Positions 1 to 9,181 of a stretch of 64,000 bases of DNA are shown one piece after another. The notes under the pieces are model-generated. The model made no database searches. It saw only the letters and a program-made list of their open reading frames with translations, and had not been told where the DNA came from. Source of the DNA: Candidatus Gastranaerophilales bacterium. Lineage in GTDB: Bacteria > Cyanobacteriota > Vampirovibrionia > Gastranaerophilales > Gastranaerophilaceae. A program made the position numbers and the translations under genes. How positions within the stretch are numbered: the stretch's first letter is position 1; every line of letters begins with the position of its first letter. The stretch is from assembly GCA_944324135.1 (NCBI GenBank), contig CALUVE010000004.1:25494-89493 (forward strand), written 5' to 3'.

Positions 1-294
1 TTGCAAATTAACAATATAGGAAATTTCAGGATGCCGCTCTGCGACCTCTCTTATTCTGTCACTTCCACACTTATGATTTGCTGAAGTCATCTCAACATTA
101 CCGCCAAAAGCTTTCACAGCATCAAATATTCTACTATCATCCGTTGCCACAATTATAATATCCGCGAGTTTGGACATTTCAGCCTTTTCGTAAACCCACT
201 GAATAATAGGTTTTCCCTGTACCTCGATTAAAGGCTTTCCCTCAAGACGGCTTGAACCGTAGCGCGCCGGAATAATAATAGCAGTTTTTGACAT
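1..294 (-). CDS. kdsB: 3-deoxy-manno-octulosonate cytidylyltransferase (CMP-Kdo synthetase), N-terminal part
   Basis: Activates Kdo with CTP to CMP-Kdo in the cytoplasm, the donor used by WaaA to build the lipopolysaccharide inner core. The 98 visible codons, reading off the left edge of the window, start with MSKTAIIIPARYGSSRLEGK, the nucleotidyltransferase signature of the family. They continue with the GKPIIQWVYE and VATDDSRI segments and then a CGSDRIREV stretch matching the family's SGTDR motif. The start is supported by AAAGG about 6 nt upstream, inside the end of prmA. It is the last visible gene of an accD-accA-prmA-kdsB run. The waaA gene at 60.5-61.8 kb is its functional partner. 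The C-terminal 60 percent lies outside the window. Confidence 0.93.
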   Translation of the reverse strand, partial: MSKTAIIIPARYGSSRLEGKPLIEVQGKPIIQWVYEKAEMSKLADIIIVATDDSRIFDAVKAFGGNVEMTSANHKCGSDRIREVAERHPEISYIVNLQ

Positions 295-298
295 AATC

Positions 299-1213
299 TT
301 ACCTTTCTGCAACAAGTGCAACCCACTGATCTTTATGCATTTCTTCTAATAACTTTAGCCCGTGTTTTTCTATTGCCTGATAGACAACAGACTTTTTCTC
401 ATCGAGAATGCCTGAAAGAACAATTTTTGCACCGTCTTTCATAATATTTTTCAAATCACCCATAATTTCTGCAAGCACATTATGCAGAATATTCGCACAA
501 ACAAAATCGAACTTATCCTGAATTTTATCCGCTGTATTAAGTTCAAAAGAACAAACAACACCATTTTTTACGGCATTTGCACGAGCAACATCTATTACAG
601 TGGAATCATTATCACAGCCATATACGGAGGATGCTCCAAACTTGGCAGCACAAATTGCTAAAATACCGGACCCCATACCAATATCTGCCATTTTTGCACC
701 GCTTGGCATATATTTTTCAATTCCAAGCATACAAAGCTGTGTCGTCTGATGTGTTCCGGTACCGAATGCACACCCGGGCTCAAGCCTGATAACAACTTCT
801 TTTTTCTGAGGAGTATACTCAATCCAGTCAGGAACAACTACAATCCTATCGGAAACACGCGTTATGTCCCATTTTTCTTTCCATTTTTTTGACCAATCTT
901 CATTTGGTTTTTCGAAAAAAACAAACTCCCAGCTGCCAAGTTCCTCATTACTCAGTCCGCGAGTGACAAGCAATTCTCTCTCTGCCTGAAGAACTTTTTT
1001 TATGTAATCTTCAGAAATAGGCTCGCTATTCCCCTGCTCACAGGTAAGAAAAACTCTCAAAGTTCCTTCAGTAGTAGACACCATCTCAAGATCTTTGTAG
1101 GTTTCTTCTGCCAGAACAACTCCCTCGCAAGGAAATTTTTCGAAACAAAAATCTGAAACAATATCCTCAATAGCGGGATTTATTTTGATTTGGAGTTCAT
1201 AATATGAATCCAT
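299..1213 (-). CDS. prmA: Ribosomal protein L11 methyltransferase
   Basis: SAM-dependent trimethylation of ribosomal protein L11. The protein is 304 aa, the normal family length. It has the N-terminal substrate-recognition domain, then the methyltransferase domain with GCAFGTGTHQTT, the SAM-binding glycine motif ADIGMGSGILA, and ANILHNVL in the NPPY-like position. A GTG three bases upstream would also be in frame. I choose the ATG because GGAG at the end of accA then has an ideal spacing of about 9 nt. Only a few bases separate it from accA, so it is translated in the same operon. Confidence 0.95.
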   Translation of the reverse strand: MDSYYELQIKINPAIEDIVSDFCFEKFPCEGVVLAEETYKDLEMVSTTEGTLRVFLTCEQGNSEPISEDYIKKVLQAERELLVTRGLSNEELGSWEFVFFEKPNEDWSKKWKEKWDITRVSDRIVVVPDWIEYTPQKKEVVIRLEPGCAFGTGTHQTTQLCMLGIEKYMPSGAKMADIGMGSGILAICAAKFGASSVYGCDNDSTVIDVARANAVKNGVVCSFELNTADKIQDKFDFVCANILHNVLAEIMGDLKNIMKDGAKIVLSGILDEKKSVVYQAIEKHGLKLLEEMHKDQWVALVAER

Positions 1214-1218
1214 CACAC

Positions 1219-2169
1219 CTACTCCAGAAAAGCGCCCATACGTCTGAATTTATCATAACGATCATTTTTGAGTTCTTCCGGACTCATCTTATCAAGCTCA
1301 GACAAAGCTGAAAGAATAGTATCTTTCATATTTTTAGCCATTAAATCATAATCATTATGAGCACCGCCGACAGGCTCTTTAATTTCGCCGTCTATAATAT
1401 TGAATTTCAATAAATCCTGAGCGGTAATTTTCAAAGCGTCAGCCGCAACAGCAGCCTTTGAAGCATCACGGAAAAGAATAGATGCACACCCCTCAGGCGA
1501 AATAACCGTATAATATGCATGTTCAAGCAGGTAAACTCTGTTTGCAACAGCAAGTCCAAGCGCACCGCCGGAGCAGCCCTCGCCGGATATAATTGCAATC
1601 ACAGGAACTTCTAACTTTGCCATATCTCTGAGGTTAGTTGCAATAGCAACCCCCTGGCCTGTTTCTTCCGCACTGATACCGGGATAAGCACCCGGAGTGT
1701 CAATAATTGTAATTATAGGCAGTTTGAATTTGCTGGCATGTTTAAAAAGTCTAAGAGCCTTTCTGTATCCTTGAGGCTGAGGCATACCAAAGTTGTATTC
1801 AAGGTTTTCTTTTGTAGATTTACCTTTCATCGTACCGATAATCATAACAGGGCGACCGTCAAGTTTAGCAAGTCCGCCGATAATAGCTCTATCGTCCATT
1901 CCCTCTCTGTCACCGTGAAGTTCAACGAAATCAGTACACATCAAATCAACATAATCCAAAAAGTTTGGTCTTTCCGGATGTCTTGCAATCTGTAATTTTT
2001 GAGACGGCTTCAAATTAGCATAAAGTTCTTTTTTATAATCGTCAGCCTGCTGTTCAAATGTTTCTATTTCTTTATTCAAATCCATACCGGACTCCGCGCT
2101 TATTTTTTTAAGTTCTTCAATTTTTTCCTGAATTTCCATAATAGGTTTTTCAAAATCTAAAACTGTCAT
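1219..2169 (-). CDS. accA: Acetyl-CoA carboxylase carboxyltransferase subunit alpha
   Basis: With AccD it forms the carboxyltransferase that moves CO2 from carboxybiotin to acetyl-CoA, the first step of fatty-acid synthesis. The protein is 316 aa with the crotonase-fold core. Visible signatures are an IDTPGAYPG segment, the oxyanion-hole stretch SGGALGLAVANRVY, and HAYYTVISPEGCASILF. The start ATG is preceded by GAGG. It lies 10 bp downstream of accD, giving a stoichiometric accDA pair. The biotin carrier and carboxylase genes (accB, accC) are not in this window. Confidence 0.97.
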   Translation of the reverse strand: MTVLDFEKPIMEIQEKIEELKKISAESGMDLNKEIETFEQQADDYKKELYANLKPSQKLQIARHPERPNFLDYVDLMCTDFVELHGDREGMDDRAIIGGLAKLDGRPVMIIGTMKGKSTKENLEYNFGMPQPQGYRKALRLFKHASKFKLPIITIIDTPGAYPGISAEETGQGVAIATNLRDMAKLEVPVIAIISGEGCSGGALGLAVANRVYLLEHAYYTVISPEGCASILFRDASKAAVAADALKITAQDLLKFNIIDGEIKEPVGGAHNDYDLMAKNMKDTILSALSELDKMSPEELKNDRYDKFRRMGAFLE

Positions 2170-2179
2170 ATAGTACCTC

Positions 2180-3046
2180 TTAATTATTATGCATAGCGAA
2201 TATATTAGCCAGAGTCTTTCTCAAGTCTTTTCTTGAAGAAACAACATCAACCTGACCGTACTTCAGCAAATATTCAGCCGTTTGGAAATCTGACGGAAGC
2301 TTTTGTCTGATAGTTTGTTCAATAACTCTGCGTCCTGCAAAACCGATTCTTGCCCCCTGTTCTGCAACAATAATATCGCCCAGAGTACCAAAGCTGGCTG
2401 TAACACCGCCAAATGTAGGTTCTGTCAGCAAGTTTACATACAACAAACCTGCATCATCAAGTCTGGAACAAGCACAGGAAGTTTTAGCCATCTGCATAAG
2501 ACTCAAGGCACTTTCTTGCATTCTTGCACCGCCGGATGAGGTAATTGCAAGGACAGGAAGTTTTAGCTCAATAGCTTTTTCTATCAATCTGGTAACTTTT
2601 TCCCCTACAACACTGCCCATTGAGCCGCCCATATAATCGAAATCCATAACGGCTGTAGCCATTCTGTGTCCCTCTATAGATGCAAGACCCGTAATTACAG
2701 CCTCATCAAGATTTGTTTTGGCATGAGCTTTTTCTAATCTTTCTTTATAAGGTTCTGTATCAACAAAATCAAGAGGATCTGTCGGTTTGATTTCTTTGAA
2801 CAACTCTTCAAAAGACCCATCATCAAAAAGCTGTTTGATTCTCTTTGTAGCATTTATTCTGAAATGATAGTCACAAACCGGACAAACCATATCATTTTCT
2901 TCCAAATCTTTTTTCAAAAGCTGGGAATCACAGTGAACGCACTTTGTCCACAAATCAGGATTACCCTCAATTTCAACTTTAGCTTCAAGCGCTCTGCGTT
3001 GTATTTGAGCTTCTTTACGTTTTTCAAACCAATCTTGAATCGTCAT
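2180..3046 (-). CDS. accD: Acetyl-CoA carboxylase carboxyltransferase subunit beta
   Basis: Partner of AccA in the carboxyltransferase complex. The 288-aa protein begins with the characteristic zinc ribbon, Cys pairs CVHC and CPVC around residues 37 to 59. The crotonase-fold domain follows, with the SGGARMQES oxyanion motif and the TEPTFGGVTASFG segment. GGGATG lies upstream of the ATG. A TTGCTA-N16-TATAAT promoter about 60 bp upstream makes it the first gene of the accD-accA-prmA-kdsB unit. Confidence 0.97.
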   Translation of the reverse strand: MTIQDWFEKRKEAQIQRRALEAKVEIEGNPDLWTKCVHCDSQLLKKDLEENDMVCPVCDYHFRINATKRIKQLFDDGSFEELFKEIKPTDPLDFVDTEPYKERLEKAHAKTNLDEAVITGLASIEGHRMATAVMDFDYMGGSMGSVVGEKVTRLIEKAIELKLPVLAITSSGGARMQESALSLMQMAKTSCACSRLDDAGLLYVNLLTEPTFGGVTASFGTLGDIIVAEQGARIGFAGRRVIEQTIRQKLPSDFQTAEYLLKYGQVDVVSSRKDLRKTLANIFAMHNN

Positions 3047-3101
3047 ATTTAAACATCCCTACTAAAAAATCTGAATTGATAATAAAATTATCCACAAAGT
3101 A

Positions 3102-3129
3102 ATTATACAACAAAAAATAATTATAGCAA
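3102..3129 (-). promoter_or_regulatory. Promoter for accD operon
   Basis: On the minus strand TTGCTA is followed by a 16-bp spacer and a perfect TATAAT. It sits between the upstream terminator and the accD start, leaving a 5-prime leader of about 50 nt. Confidence 0.6.
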
Positions 3130-3134
3130 CAATA

Positions 3135-3166
3135 AAAGACCGTCAAGTTTGTTTGACGGTCTTTTT
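3135..3166 (-). terminator. Intrinsic terminator after the rplU-rpmA-orphan unit
   Basis: Perfect inverted repeat AGACCGTCAA/TTGACGGTCT with a short loop, flanked by A and T runs, so it can work in both directions. In the minus direction it ends transcription arriving from the 51-aa gene before the accD promoter. Confidence 0.75.
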
Positions 3167-3205
3167 AAACTCTCAACTATCTTATTTACACGAGATAACA
3201 GCCAC

Positions 3206-3361
3206 TTACTTAACTGCTACCAGTCGCGCCTGAATACCGGCATCCGCATTAATCATTTTTGCGTTTGCCATCGCCATTGAACGGCGTTTTCTCGCTCCTC
3301 TTAATATGAATTCCACACTGTCGCATACATTACACGAAGGTGTTACAATCTTTTTGAGCAT
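3206..3361 (-). CDS. Small 51-aa protein of unknown function downstream of rpmA
   Basis: A short open frame that is easily missed. It starts MLKKIVTPSCNVCDS and ends with an ATG-rich basic helix (RGARKRRSMAMANAK). AAGGAG is well placed 8 nt before the ATG, and the frame ends just before a strong intrinsic terminator. It is therefore bracketed like a real gene, with the rpmA terminator upstream. The CxxC pair near residues 10-13 suggests metal or redox chemistry, but only two cysteines are present. I do not recognise the family. The tight ribosome binding site and terminator are the main support. Confidence 0.55.
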   Translation of the reverse strand: MLKKIVTPSCNVCDSVEFILRGARKRRSMAMANAKMINADAGIQARLVAVK

Positions 3362-3467
3362 ATATAAATTCTCCTTTATAGTTTTTCTTATTACATATTA
3401 TTTATCGTCACAGAGGGGAGAAAACTTTAAAATCGTATATACTTTTAGTTACAAAAATTTACATACA

Positions 3468-3501
3468 AAAAGACCGGCAGATAACACTGTCGGTCTTTTA
3501 T
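3468..3501 (-). terminator. Intrinsic terminator after rpmA
   Basis: Inverted repeat AGACCGGCAG / CTGTCGGTCT, with one G-T wobble, a 7-nt loop and flanking A/T runs, 20 bp beyond the rpmA stop. It separates rplU-rpmA from the 51-aa gene. Confidence 0.75.
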
Positions 3502-3520
3502 GAAATATTTAAAATAATAT

Positions 3521-3775
3521 CTACACTGCGTAAACGCTGACTTGCTTTCTGTCACGTCTGTGAGACTCAAATTTGACCTGACCGTCAATAAGAGCATACA
3601 GAGTGTCATCACTGCCGATGCCAACATTGTTGCCAGGGTGAATTTTAGTGCCTCTCTGGCGAACAAGAATATTTCCGCAAGTAACCATTTCGCCGCCGAA
3701 TTTCTTAACGCCTAAACGCTTAGCTTCGGAGTCACGACCGTTACGGGTAGATCCCATACCTTTCTTATGTGCCAT
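3521..3775 (-). CDS. rpmA: 50S ribosomal protein L27
   Basis: Large-subunit protein whose N terminus reaches the peptidyl-transferase centre. The 84-aa protein starts [20 protein letters not shown], then shows [15 protein letters not shown] and [15 protein letters not shown], all classic L27. It has no cleavable N-terminal extension, so the Prp protease that processes L27 in Firmicutes is not needed and none is encoded here. It follows rplU by 36 bp in the usual rplU-rpmA order. Confidence 0.98.
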   Translation of the reverse strand: MAHKKGMGSTRNGRDSEAKRLGVKKFGGEMVTCGNILVRQRGTKIHPGNNVGIGSDDTLYALIDGQVKFESHRRDRKQVSVYAV

Positions 3776-3811
3776 TGTTATATCTCCTTGTAATTATTTG
3801 CTATCACTAAC

Positions 3812-4159
3812 TTATGCTTCAGCAGACTCAGCAGCTTTCTTTTGTGCGGATGTTCTGATTTTAGAAATCATAACTCTTGTAAAGCCTTGTCTGTGACCTT
3901 GTTTTCTTCTGTAACCTTTTTTAGGTCTTTGTTTGTAAACGATAACTTTTTTAGCTCTGTCATGTTTAACAATAGAACCCTCAGCAGATGCGCCGTCTAC
4001 ATAAGGCTGACCTACTTTTGATTTTTTACCGTTAACAATCATGACAACTTTATCAAAAATAACTTTTGAATCTTGTTCACCGTCTAACAATTCGACGTCA
4101 ACATAACGTCCTTCTTCGACTTGATACTGTTTTCCGCCAGTTTCTACAATTGCGTACAT
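3812..4159 (-). CDS. rplU: 50S ribosomal protein L21
   Basis: Large-subunit 23S rRNA-binding protein. The 115-aa protein opens [17 protein letters not shown] and carries the [20 protein letters not shown] basic segment typical of L21. It has a short Ala/Glu-rich C-terminal tail. It is first in the rplU-rpmA unit and is preceded by a consensus promoter and an approximately 85-nt leader. Autoregulatory L21 leaders exist in other bacteria; I see no clear match to one here. Confidence 0.98.
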   Translation of the reverse strand: MYAIVETGGKQYQVEEGRYVDVELLDGEQDSKVIFDKVVMIVNGKKSKVGQPYVDGASAEGSIVKHDRAKKVIVYKQRPKKGYRRKQGHRQGFTRVMISKIRTSAQKKAAESAEA

Positions 4160-4251
4160 CTTAATTTCCTTTCATCTTAGGTTTCGTAACCCGTCATTTC
4201 GGCATTTCGGGGTATTTATCAACGATTTACCTTTACTATACACGTATATTT

Positions 4252-4280
4252 ATTATCTATCAGTCAAAATTCACTGTCAA
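4252..4280 (-). promoter_or_regulatory. Promoter for rplU-rpmA
   Basis: Minus strand TTGACA, 17-bp spacer, GATAAT: a near-perfect housekeeping promoter, consistent with heavy ribosomal-protein expression. It faces away from murF. Confidence 0.75.
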
Positions 4281-4332
4281 GTAGTATTAATATTTATTAA
4301 CTTTATGCATACAGCGTTTTTTTTGGAGTATC

Positions 4333-5676
4333 ATGAAATATGTTATGAAACTGAGAGCAGATGAAATTTTAAAGGCTTGTAAGGGAGAATTGGTCAAAGG
4401 CTCAATAACAGAAAGAGAGTTTACATTCTCGACCGACACAAGGAGTATAAAACCCGGTGATATCTATATACCGTTAAAGGGCGAAAAATTTGACGGTGAA
4501 AATTTTATTGCAAAAGCGCTTGAAGCCGGAGCCTCCGGCTGTCTCACCACAAGAGACAACATAGACGCCCCGCTTGTTATAAAAGTAAAAAATACTCTTG
4601 ATTCTTATATGAGTATCAGTGAGTATTACAAAGACAAGCAAAAATGGCTTATAACAATCGGAATAACAGGCAGTTCCGGTAAAACTACCACTAAAGAAAT
4701 GCTTTATTCAGTAATTTCCGAAAAATTTAACACACACAAAACATTCTCAAATCATAATAACGAAATAGGTTTTTGCGAGACAATAAACACTATGCCCGAG
4801 AATACAGAAGTTGTAATCATTGAAATGGGCATGAGAGGTTTGGGACAGATTGAACTTATCGCAAAACATGCAAAACCTGATATCGGAATCATAACAAATG
4901 CAGGTTCTGCACACATAGGTATTTTAGGCTCACTTGATAATATAGCAAAAGCAAAATGTGAACTAACTGGTTTTATAAAGCCAGATGGGGCATTTATTGC
5001 GCTGAATCAAGACCGAATTAAAAAATTCTGCCAATTTGAGGGCGAAAAAATTTATTACACTTTAGACGAAGTGAAAATACTTGAACAAAAGCCGTCATAT
5101 ACCAAATTCTTGTATAAAGAAAATGAATATGAACTGAACGTTGAGGGGTTATACAATGTTGAAAATTCTCTTGCAGCCATTGAAACAGGCTTAAAACTCA
5201 ACATGACGGCATCCGAAATTCAAAAGGGGCTGAAAAAATACCACCCGATTGAAAAACGCTGGGAAATTCAAAAAATAAACGGATATAAATTTATAAATGA
5301 CAGCTACAATGCAAATCCTGATTCAATGAAAGCATCTGTATCAACATTTATGGAACTTTACCCTGATTCTGTTGTAATTCTCGGAGATATGGGAGAACTT
5401 GGGGAACAGGAAACAGCCCTGCACAAAGAAGTCGGTAAATATCTGGCAACAAAACCGCACAAAACAAGCTTTATCACAGTGGGTTCACTTGCAGAAAAAA
5501 CAGGAGAAGAATTAAAAAGAGACGGGTTTGCTGTAAAAAGTTTTGAATCTAATTGTGAAGCTGCACGTTACATACTTGAAAATGTAAATGTCGGTACTAC
5601 GATATTCTTAAAAGCTTCACGGGCTATGAAATTTGAAGAAATAATCAACATTATAAAAGGAGAGAATACACTATGA
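4333..5676 (+). CDS. murF: UDP-N-acetylmuramoyl-tripeptide--D-alanyl-D-alanine ligase
   Basis: Adds D-Ala-D-Ala to the UDP-MurNAc-tripeptide, the last cytoplasmic step of peptidoglycan precursor synthesis. The 447-aa protein shows the Mur-ligase ATP loop TGSSGKTTTKEM near residues 112-122, the EMGMRGLGQIELI segment, and the NDSYNANPDSMKAS motif of MurF. GGAG lies 5 nt before the ATG. A second in-frame ATG four codons later is possible but lacks a site. It heads the murF-mraY-murD-ftsW-murG-folC operon and overlaps mraY by 4 nt. Confidence 0.96.
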   Translation: MKYVMKLRADEILKACKGELVKGSITEREFTFSTDTRSIKPGDIYIPLKGEKFDGENFIAKALEAGASGCLTTRDNIDAPLVIKVKNTLDSYMSISEYYKDKQKWLITIGITGSSGKTTTKEMLYSVISEKFNTHKTFSNHNNEIGFCETINTMPENTEVVIIEMGMRGLGQIELIAKHAKPDIGIITNAGSAHIGILGSLDNIAKAKCELTGFIKPDGAFIALNQDRIKKFCQFEGEKIYYTLDEVKILEQKPSYTKFLYKENEYELNVEGLYNVENSLAAIETGLKLNMTASEIQKGLKKYHPIEKRWEIQKINGYKFINDSYNANPDSMKASVSTFMELYPDSVVILGDMGELGEQETALHKEVGKYLATKPHKTSFITVGSLAEKTGEELKRDGFAVKSFESNCEAARYILENVNVGTTIFLKASRAMKFEEIINIIKGENTL

Positions 5677-6653
5677 TAATGGCAGCAGTGGCATTTTTAC
5701 TCGGATTAATTTTATGTCTGCTTTTCGGTGTGCCATACATTGACTGGTTAAAAAAACACATGATAGGACAATATATAAAAGATGTAGCGCCTGAAGCACA
5801 CGCAAAAAAACAGGGAACTCCAACAACAGGGGGCGTATTTATAATCACTGCAGCAATTCTTGCCTCTATAGTTGTATTAATGATGGCACAAAGACTGACC
5901 ACAACTGCCTTTATCGTTCTTATAACCTTTTTATTTTATACACTTGCTGGTTTTCAGGATGATTATATCAAACTGAAAGGGAAAGGCAATGACGGATTAT
6001 CACCGAGAGGAAAACTTCTCAGACAAATAGCAATCGCACTTTTGCCGGCTATGTATGTAATGATGAACTACACAACAGGAAGTATCATAAATTTCGGGCA
6101 TTTTGAACTGGATTTAAAATGGTTATACCCATTTTTTGCCATTTTTGTAATTACAGGTGCATCAAACGCATACAACCTGACAGATGGACTGGACGGGCTT
6201 GCGGCAGCAACGGGAATGTTTCCGTTTGCGATATGCTCAATAATCGCGCTATATTCAGGTTATCCGGAAGTAGCGATTATTTCAGCCGCTGTAGCCGGAG
6301 CTCTGGTTGGATTTTTAAGATATAACAAACCTAAAGCGCAGGTATTTATGGGTGATACCGGTTCTCTTGCAATCGGCGGACTTTTGGGAACACTTGCCGT
6401 TATGGGGAAATTTGAAATTCTGCTTATATTTCTCGGAGCTGTATTTGTTATTGAAACCCTCTCTGTTATTATTCAGGTTACAAGCTACAAATTAACCGGC
6501 AAACGTGTTTTCAAGATGTCACCTATACACCACCATTTTGAACTCTGCAATTGGAGCGAAAAGAAAATTGTTGTTGTATTTTCTATATTTTCTCTTATTT
6601 GTTCACTGATTGCAGCTGGGATATTTTATTTGACAATGAAAGGATTCATCTAA
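5673..6653 (+). CDS. mraY: Phospho-N-acetylmuramoyl-pentapeptide transferase
   Basis: Integral membrane enzyme transferring phospho-MurNAc-pentapeptide to undecaprenyl phosphate to make lipid I. The 326-aa protein is strongly hydrophobic with about ten membrane segments. It has FQDDYIKLKGK, NLTDGLDGLAAATG, GDTGSLAIGG and the histidine cluster PIHHHFE near the C terminus, which are the catalytic loops of MraY. Its start overlaps the murF stop (ATGATAA arrangement), implying translational coupling. Confidence 0.97.
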   Translation: MIMAAVAFLLGLILCLLFGVPYIDWLKKHMIGQYIKDVAPEAHAKKQGTPTTGGVFIITAAILASIVVLMMAQRLTTTAFIVLITFLFYTLAGFQDDYIKLKGKGNDGLSPRGKLLRQIAIALLPAMYVMMNYTTGSIINFGHFELDLKWLYPFFAIFVITGASNAYNLTDGLDGLAAATGMFPFAICSIIALYSGYPEVAIISAAVAGALVGFLRYNKPKAQVFMGDTGSLAIGGLLGTLAVMGKFEILLIFLGAVFVIETLSVIIQVTSYKLTGKRVFKMSPIHHHFELCNWSEKKIVVVFSIFSLICSLIAAGIFYLTMKGFI

Positions 6654-6654
6654 A

Positions 6655-8007
6655 ATGAGAATAAACTGGTTTGAGAAAAAAGTATTAATATTAGGGTTGT
6701 CCAAAAGCGGGATTTCTGCGGCCAAATACCTGAATAAAAAAGGGGCAGAAGTTTACCTGACAGAACACAGAGAACCTACAGCAGAGGATATTGAAAAAAT
6801 AAAAGAACTTGAAGCTCTCGGGATACATATTGAAACAGGCGGACACAGCGATGATTTTATAAAGGATGCTTATCTTGCTATTACAAGCCCAGGAATACCA
6901 CCGCACAGTGAGATTATGAAACGTCTGGCAGAAGCTAATGTGCACGTTATTTCAGAAATTGAACTTGCATACACCCAAACTTCAACTCCGTTTATTGCAA
7001 TCACAGGCACGAACGGCAAAACTACAACAACAGCGCTGACTTCACATATTCTTTCTACGGAGTTTAAAGCACCTGCCTGCGGGAATATCGGCAAACCGCC
7101 GTGTGACCTGATAGATGAAGAAAATGATTATCTTGTATGTGAATTAAGCTCCTACCAGCTTGCAATGAGCCCGTCTCTCCAGCCGCTTATAAGTGTTTGG
7201 ACTAACTTTACGCCAGACCATATTGACTGGCATCAGGGACTGGAAAATTATTTTGAAGCAAAAGCAAGAATTTTCAAATTTCCGCAGAACCCTGCATTTT
7301 CAGTTTTGAACGGGCAAGACCATAAACTGCTTGAATTTGCACCGCACGCGGCAGGCGAACTCTTCCTTTTTGCTAAAGAAACTGATACAAATTGCTGCTA
7401 TGAAAAGAATGATGCAATTTACTACAAACGCAACGGCAAGGAAGAAGAGATTATAAAACTTTCGGAATGCCCGCTGGTCGGAGAACATAATTACCAGAAC
7501 ATAATGTGTGCAGTCATCTGCGCAAAATTAATCGGAGTATCAAACGAAAATATCAAATCAGCCATTATGTCTTTTAAAGCTCCGGAACACAGATTAGAAA
7601 AAGTTGCGACAATCAACGGCACAACTTTCTACAACGATTCAAAAGGCACAAACCCGGAGGCGTCCATTGTTGCAATTAAATCATTTAATGAGCCGAATGT
7701 GGTGCTGATTGCGGGCGGACGCGACAAAAACACTGATTTGAAAGAATTTTGCGATGAGGTTAAAAACCACATAAAAACAGTTGTTTTGATTGGAGAAGCT
7801 GCACAGAGATTTGAAGAGAATCTAAAAGCAGACGGGTTTGAAAATATTATAAGAGAAGCTACAATGCAAAGTGCAATTGATAAGTCAATTGAGCTAAATC
7901 CTGATATTGTATTGTTGTCACCGGCATGTGCAAGCTTTGATATGTTCAGAAGTTACGAAGAAAGAGGAGAGGTGTTCAAGGAATATGTCTTATCGAAACT
8001 CAGATAA
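6655..8007 (+). CDS. murD: UDP-N-acetylmuramoylalanine--D-glutamate ligase
   Basis: Cytoplasmic ATP-dependent addition of D-Glu to UDP-MurNAc-L-Ala. The 450-aa protein has an N-terminal Rossmann-like UDP-binding domain (LILGLSKSGIS) and the ATP loop TGTNGKTTT near residues 117-124. It also has ELSSYQL and NDSKGTNPEAS, the last being a MurD/MurF hallmark, and AGGRDKNTD near the C terminus. It begins one base after mraY, and its last 23 nt overlap ftsW. Confidence 0.97.
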   Translation: MRINWFEKKVLILGLSKSGISAAKYLNKKGAEVYLTEHREPTAEDIEKIKELEALGIHIETGGHSDDFIKDAYLAITSPGIPPHSEIMKRLAEANVHVISEIELAYTQTSTPFIAITGTNGKTTTTALTSHILSTEFKAPACGNIGKPPCDLIDEENDYLVCELSSYQLAMSPSLQPLISVWTNFTPDHIDWHQGLENYFEAKARIFKFPQNPAFSVLNGQDHKLLEFAPHAAGELFLFAKETDTNCCYEKNDAIYYKRNGKEEEIIKLSECPLVGEHNYQNIMCAVICAKLIGVSNENIKSAIMSFKAPEHRLEKVATINGTTFYNDSKGTNPEASIVAIKSFNEPNVVLIAGGRDKNTDLKEFCDEVKNHIKTVVLIGEAAQRFEENLKADGFENIIREATMQSAIDKSIELNPDIVLLSPACASFDMFRSYEERGEVFKEYVLSKLR

Positions 8008-9181
8008 CGGCAGAATAGGCAGAAATTCTGAAAATATGAGATATAAAGAGCAGCCGATTCAGAGCATAATTGAATCAGCTCCTGATAAAACTCTCTTGAT
8101 TGTAGTAACATTTCTCGTAATTATCGGGTTTATGGCTATATTTTCCGCCTCTGCCCCAAAATGTCTTGATGACGGAGGCAACCCTGCTCAATTTCTTATA
8201 AAACAATTAATAAGCTTTGTTGTCGGCTTTATTGGTTTAAAATTTTTCACGAACTACGACTATAAAAAGCTTGCTCAATGGAATACTGTTGTATTCGTAT
8301 CAATCCTCATACTGCTGGCACTTGTTGATTTTACTCCGCTCGGCGTAATGGTTAACGGTGCAAAAAGATGGATAAACATTGCAGGATTTCAACTTCAGCC
8401 GTCTGAATTTGCAAAACCTGCTGTTGTTCTCTTGCTTGCCAGTGCATTCAAGTACGATGCAAACCTTTTTGACCAAAACAAATGGGTCTTTGCATTTTTG
8501 CCGATAATCGGTATGATACTATTCATCTTTATGCAGCCGAATTTGAGTATGGTAATCCTTCTGTTATCGGTATCAGTCGTAATGTTTTTATGCGCCGGCG
8601 GCTCGTTAAAACTATTTTTCAGCTGTATGATTGCCGGTATAACAACTATCATTATCGGATTAACAACTATTATAAAACCGTACCAGCTCACAAGACTTAG
8701 AACCTGGCGGCATCCGGAACTTGACCCGCAGGGAGCTGGATACAATATTATCCAATCACTGATTGCATTTGCCTCCGGAGGACTGACAGGTGTCGGTTAC
8801 GGAGGCTCTATCCAGAAACTTTCATACCTGCCGGAATGCCACACGGACTTTATCTTCGCAATAATTGCAGAAGAACTCGGCTGGGTAGGCTGTCTGCTTG
8901 TAATAGGATTATTCTGGACTTTTATACACAGAGGATTTATTATAGCCTCAAGATGCCCTGATATGTACGGCAAACTGCTTGCTGTCGGATTAACTTTTTC
9001 TATCGGATTTCAGGCATTTTTGAATATGAGTGTTGCAAGTTCATTCTTCCCAACAACCGGTGTTCCGCTTCCTTTCATAAGCTACGGAGGTTCTTCTCTC
9101 ATTGTATCGCTCTGGATGGTAGGTATATTGCTTAATATTTCCAAAAAGAAAATTAAAAAAATAAGGAACAGAAATGTATAA
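7985..9181 (+). CDS. ftsW: Lipid II polymerase / cell-division protein FtsW (SEDS family)
   Basis: SEDS glycosyltransferase that polymerises lipid II at the septum with a cognate class B penicillin-binding protein. From the chosen ATG it is 398 aa, with an N-terminal cytoplasmic tail of about 35 residues and ten predicted membrane helices. The loop GAKRWINIAGFQLQPSEFAK and the late PTTGVPLPFISYGGSS motif are diagnostic. An in-frame extension starting 26 codons upstream lies entirely inside murD, so I reject it. AAGGA precedes the ATG. Position between murD and murG matches the dcw cluster, so FtsW is more likely than RodA. Confidence 0.93.
   Translation: MSYRNSDNGRIGRNSENMRYKEQPIQSIIESAPDKTLLIVVTFLVIIGFMAIFSASAPKCLDDGGNPAQFLIKQLISFVVGFIGLKFFTNYDYKKLAQWNTVVFVSILILLALVDFTPLGVMVNGAKRWINIAGFQLQPSEFAKPAVVLLLASAFKYDANLFDQNKWVFAFLPIIGMILFIFMQPNLSMVILLLSVSVVMFLCAGGSLKLFFSCMIAGITTIIIGLTTIIKPYQLTRLRTWRHPELDPQGAGYNIIQSLIAFASGGLTGVGYGGSIQKLSYLPECHTDFIFAIIAEELGWVGCLLVIGLFWTFIHRGFIIASRCPDMYGKLLAVGLTFSIGFQAFLNMSVASSFFPTTGVPLPFISYGGSSLIVSLWMVGILLNISKKKIKKIRNRNV

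Noticed and set aside
7907..7984. Longer ftsW start
   Set aside because: The 26 extra codons lie wholly inside murD, have no ribosome binding site and do not look like FtsW.
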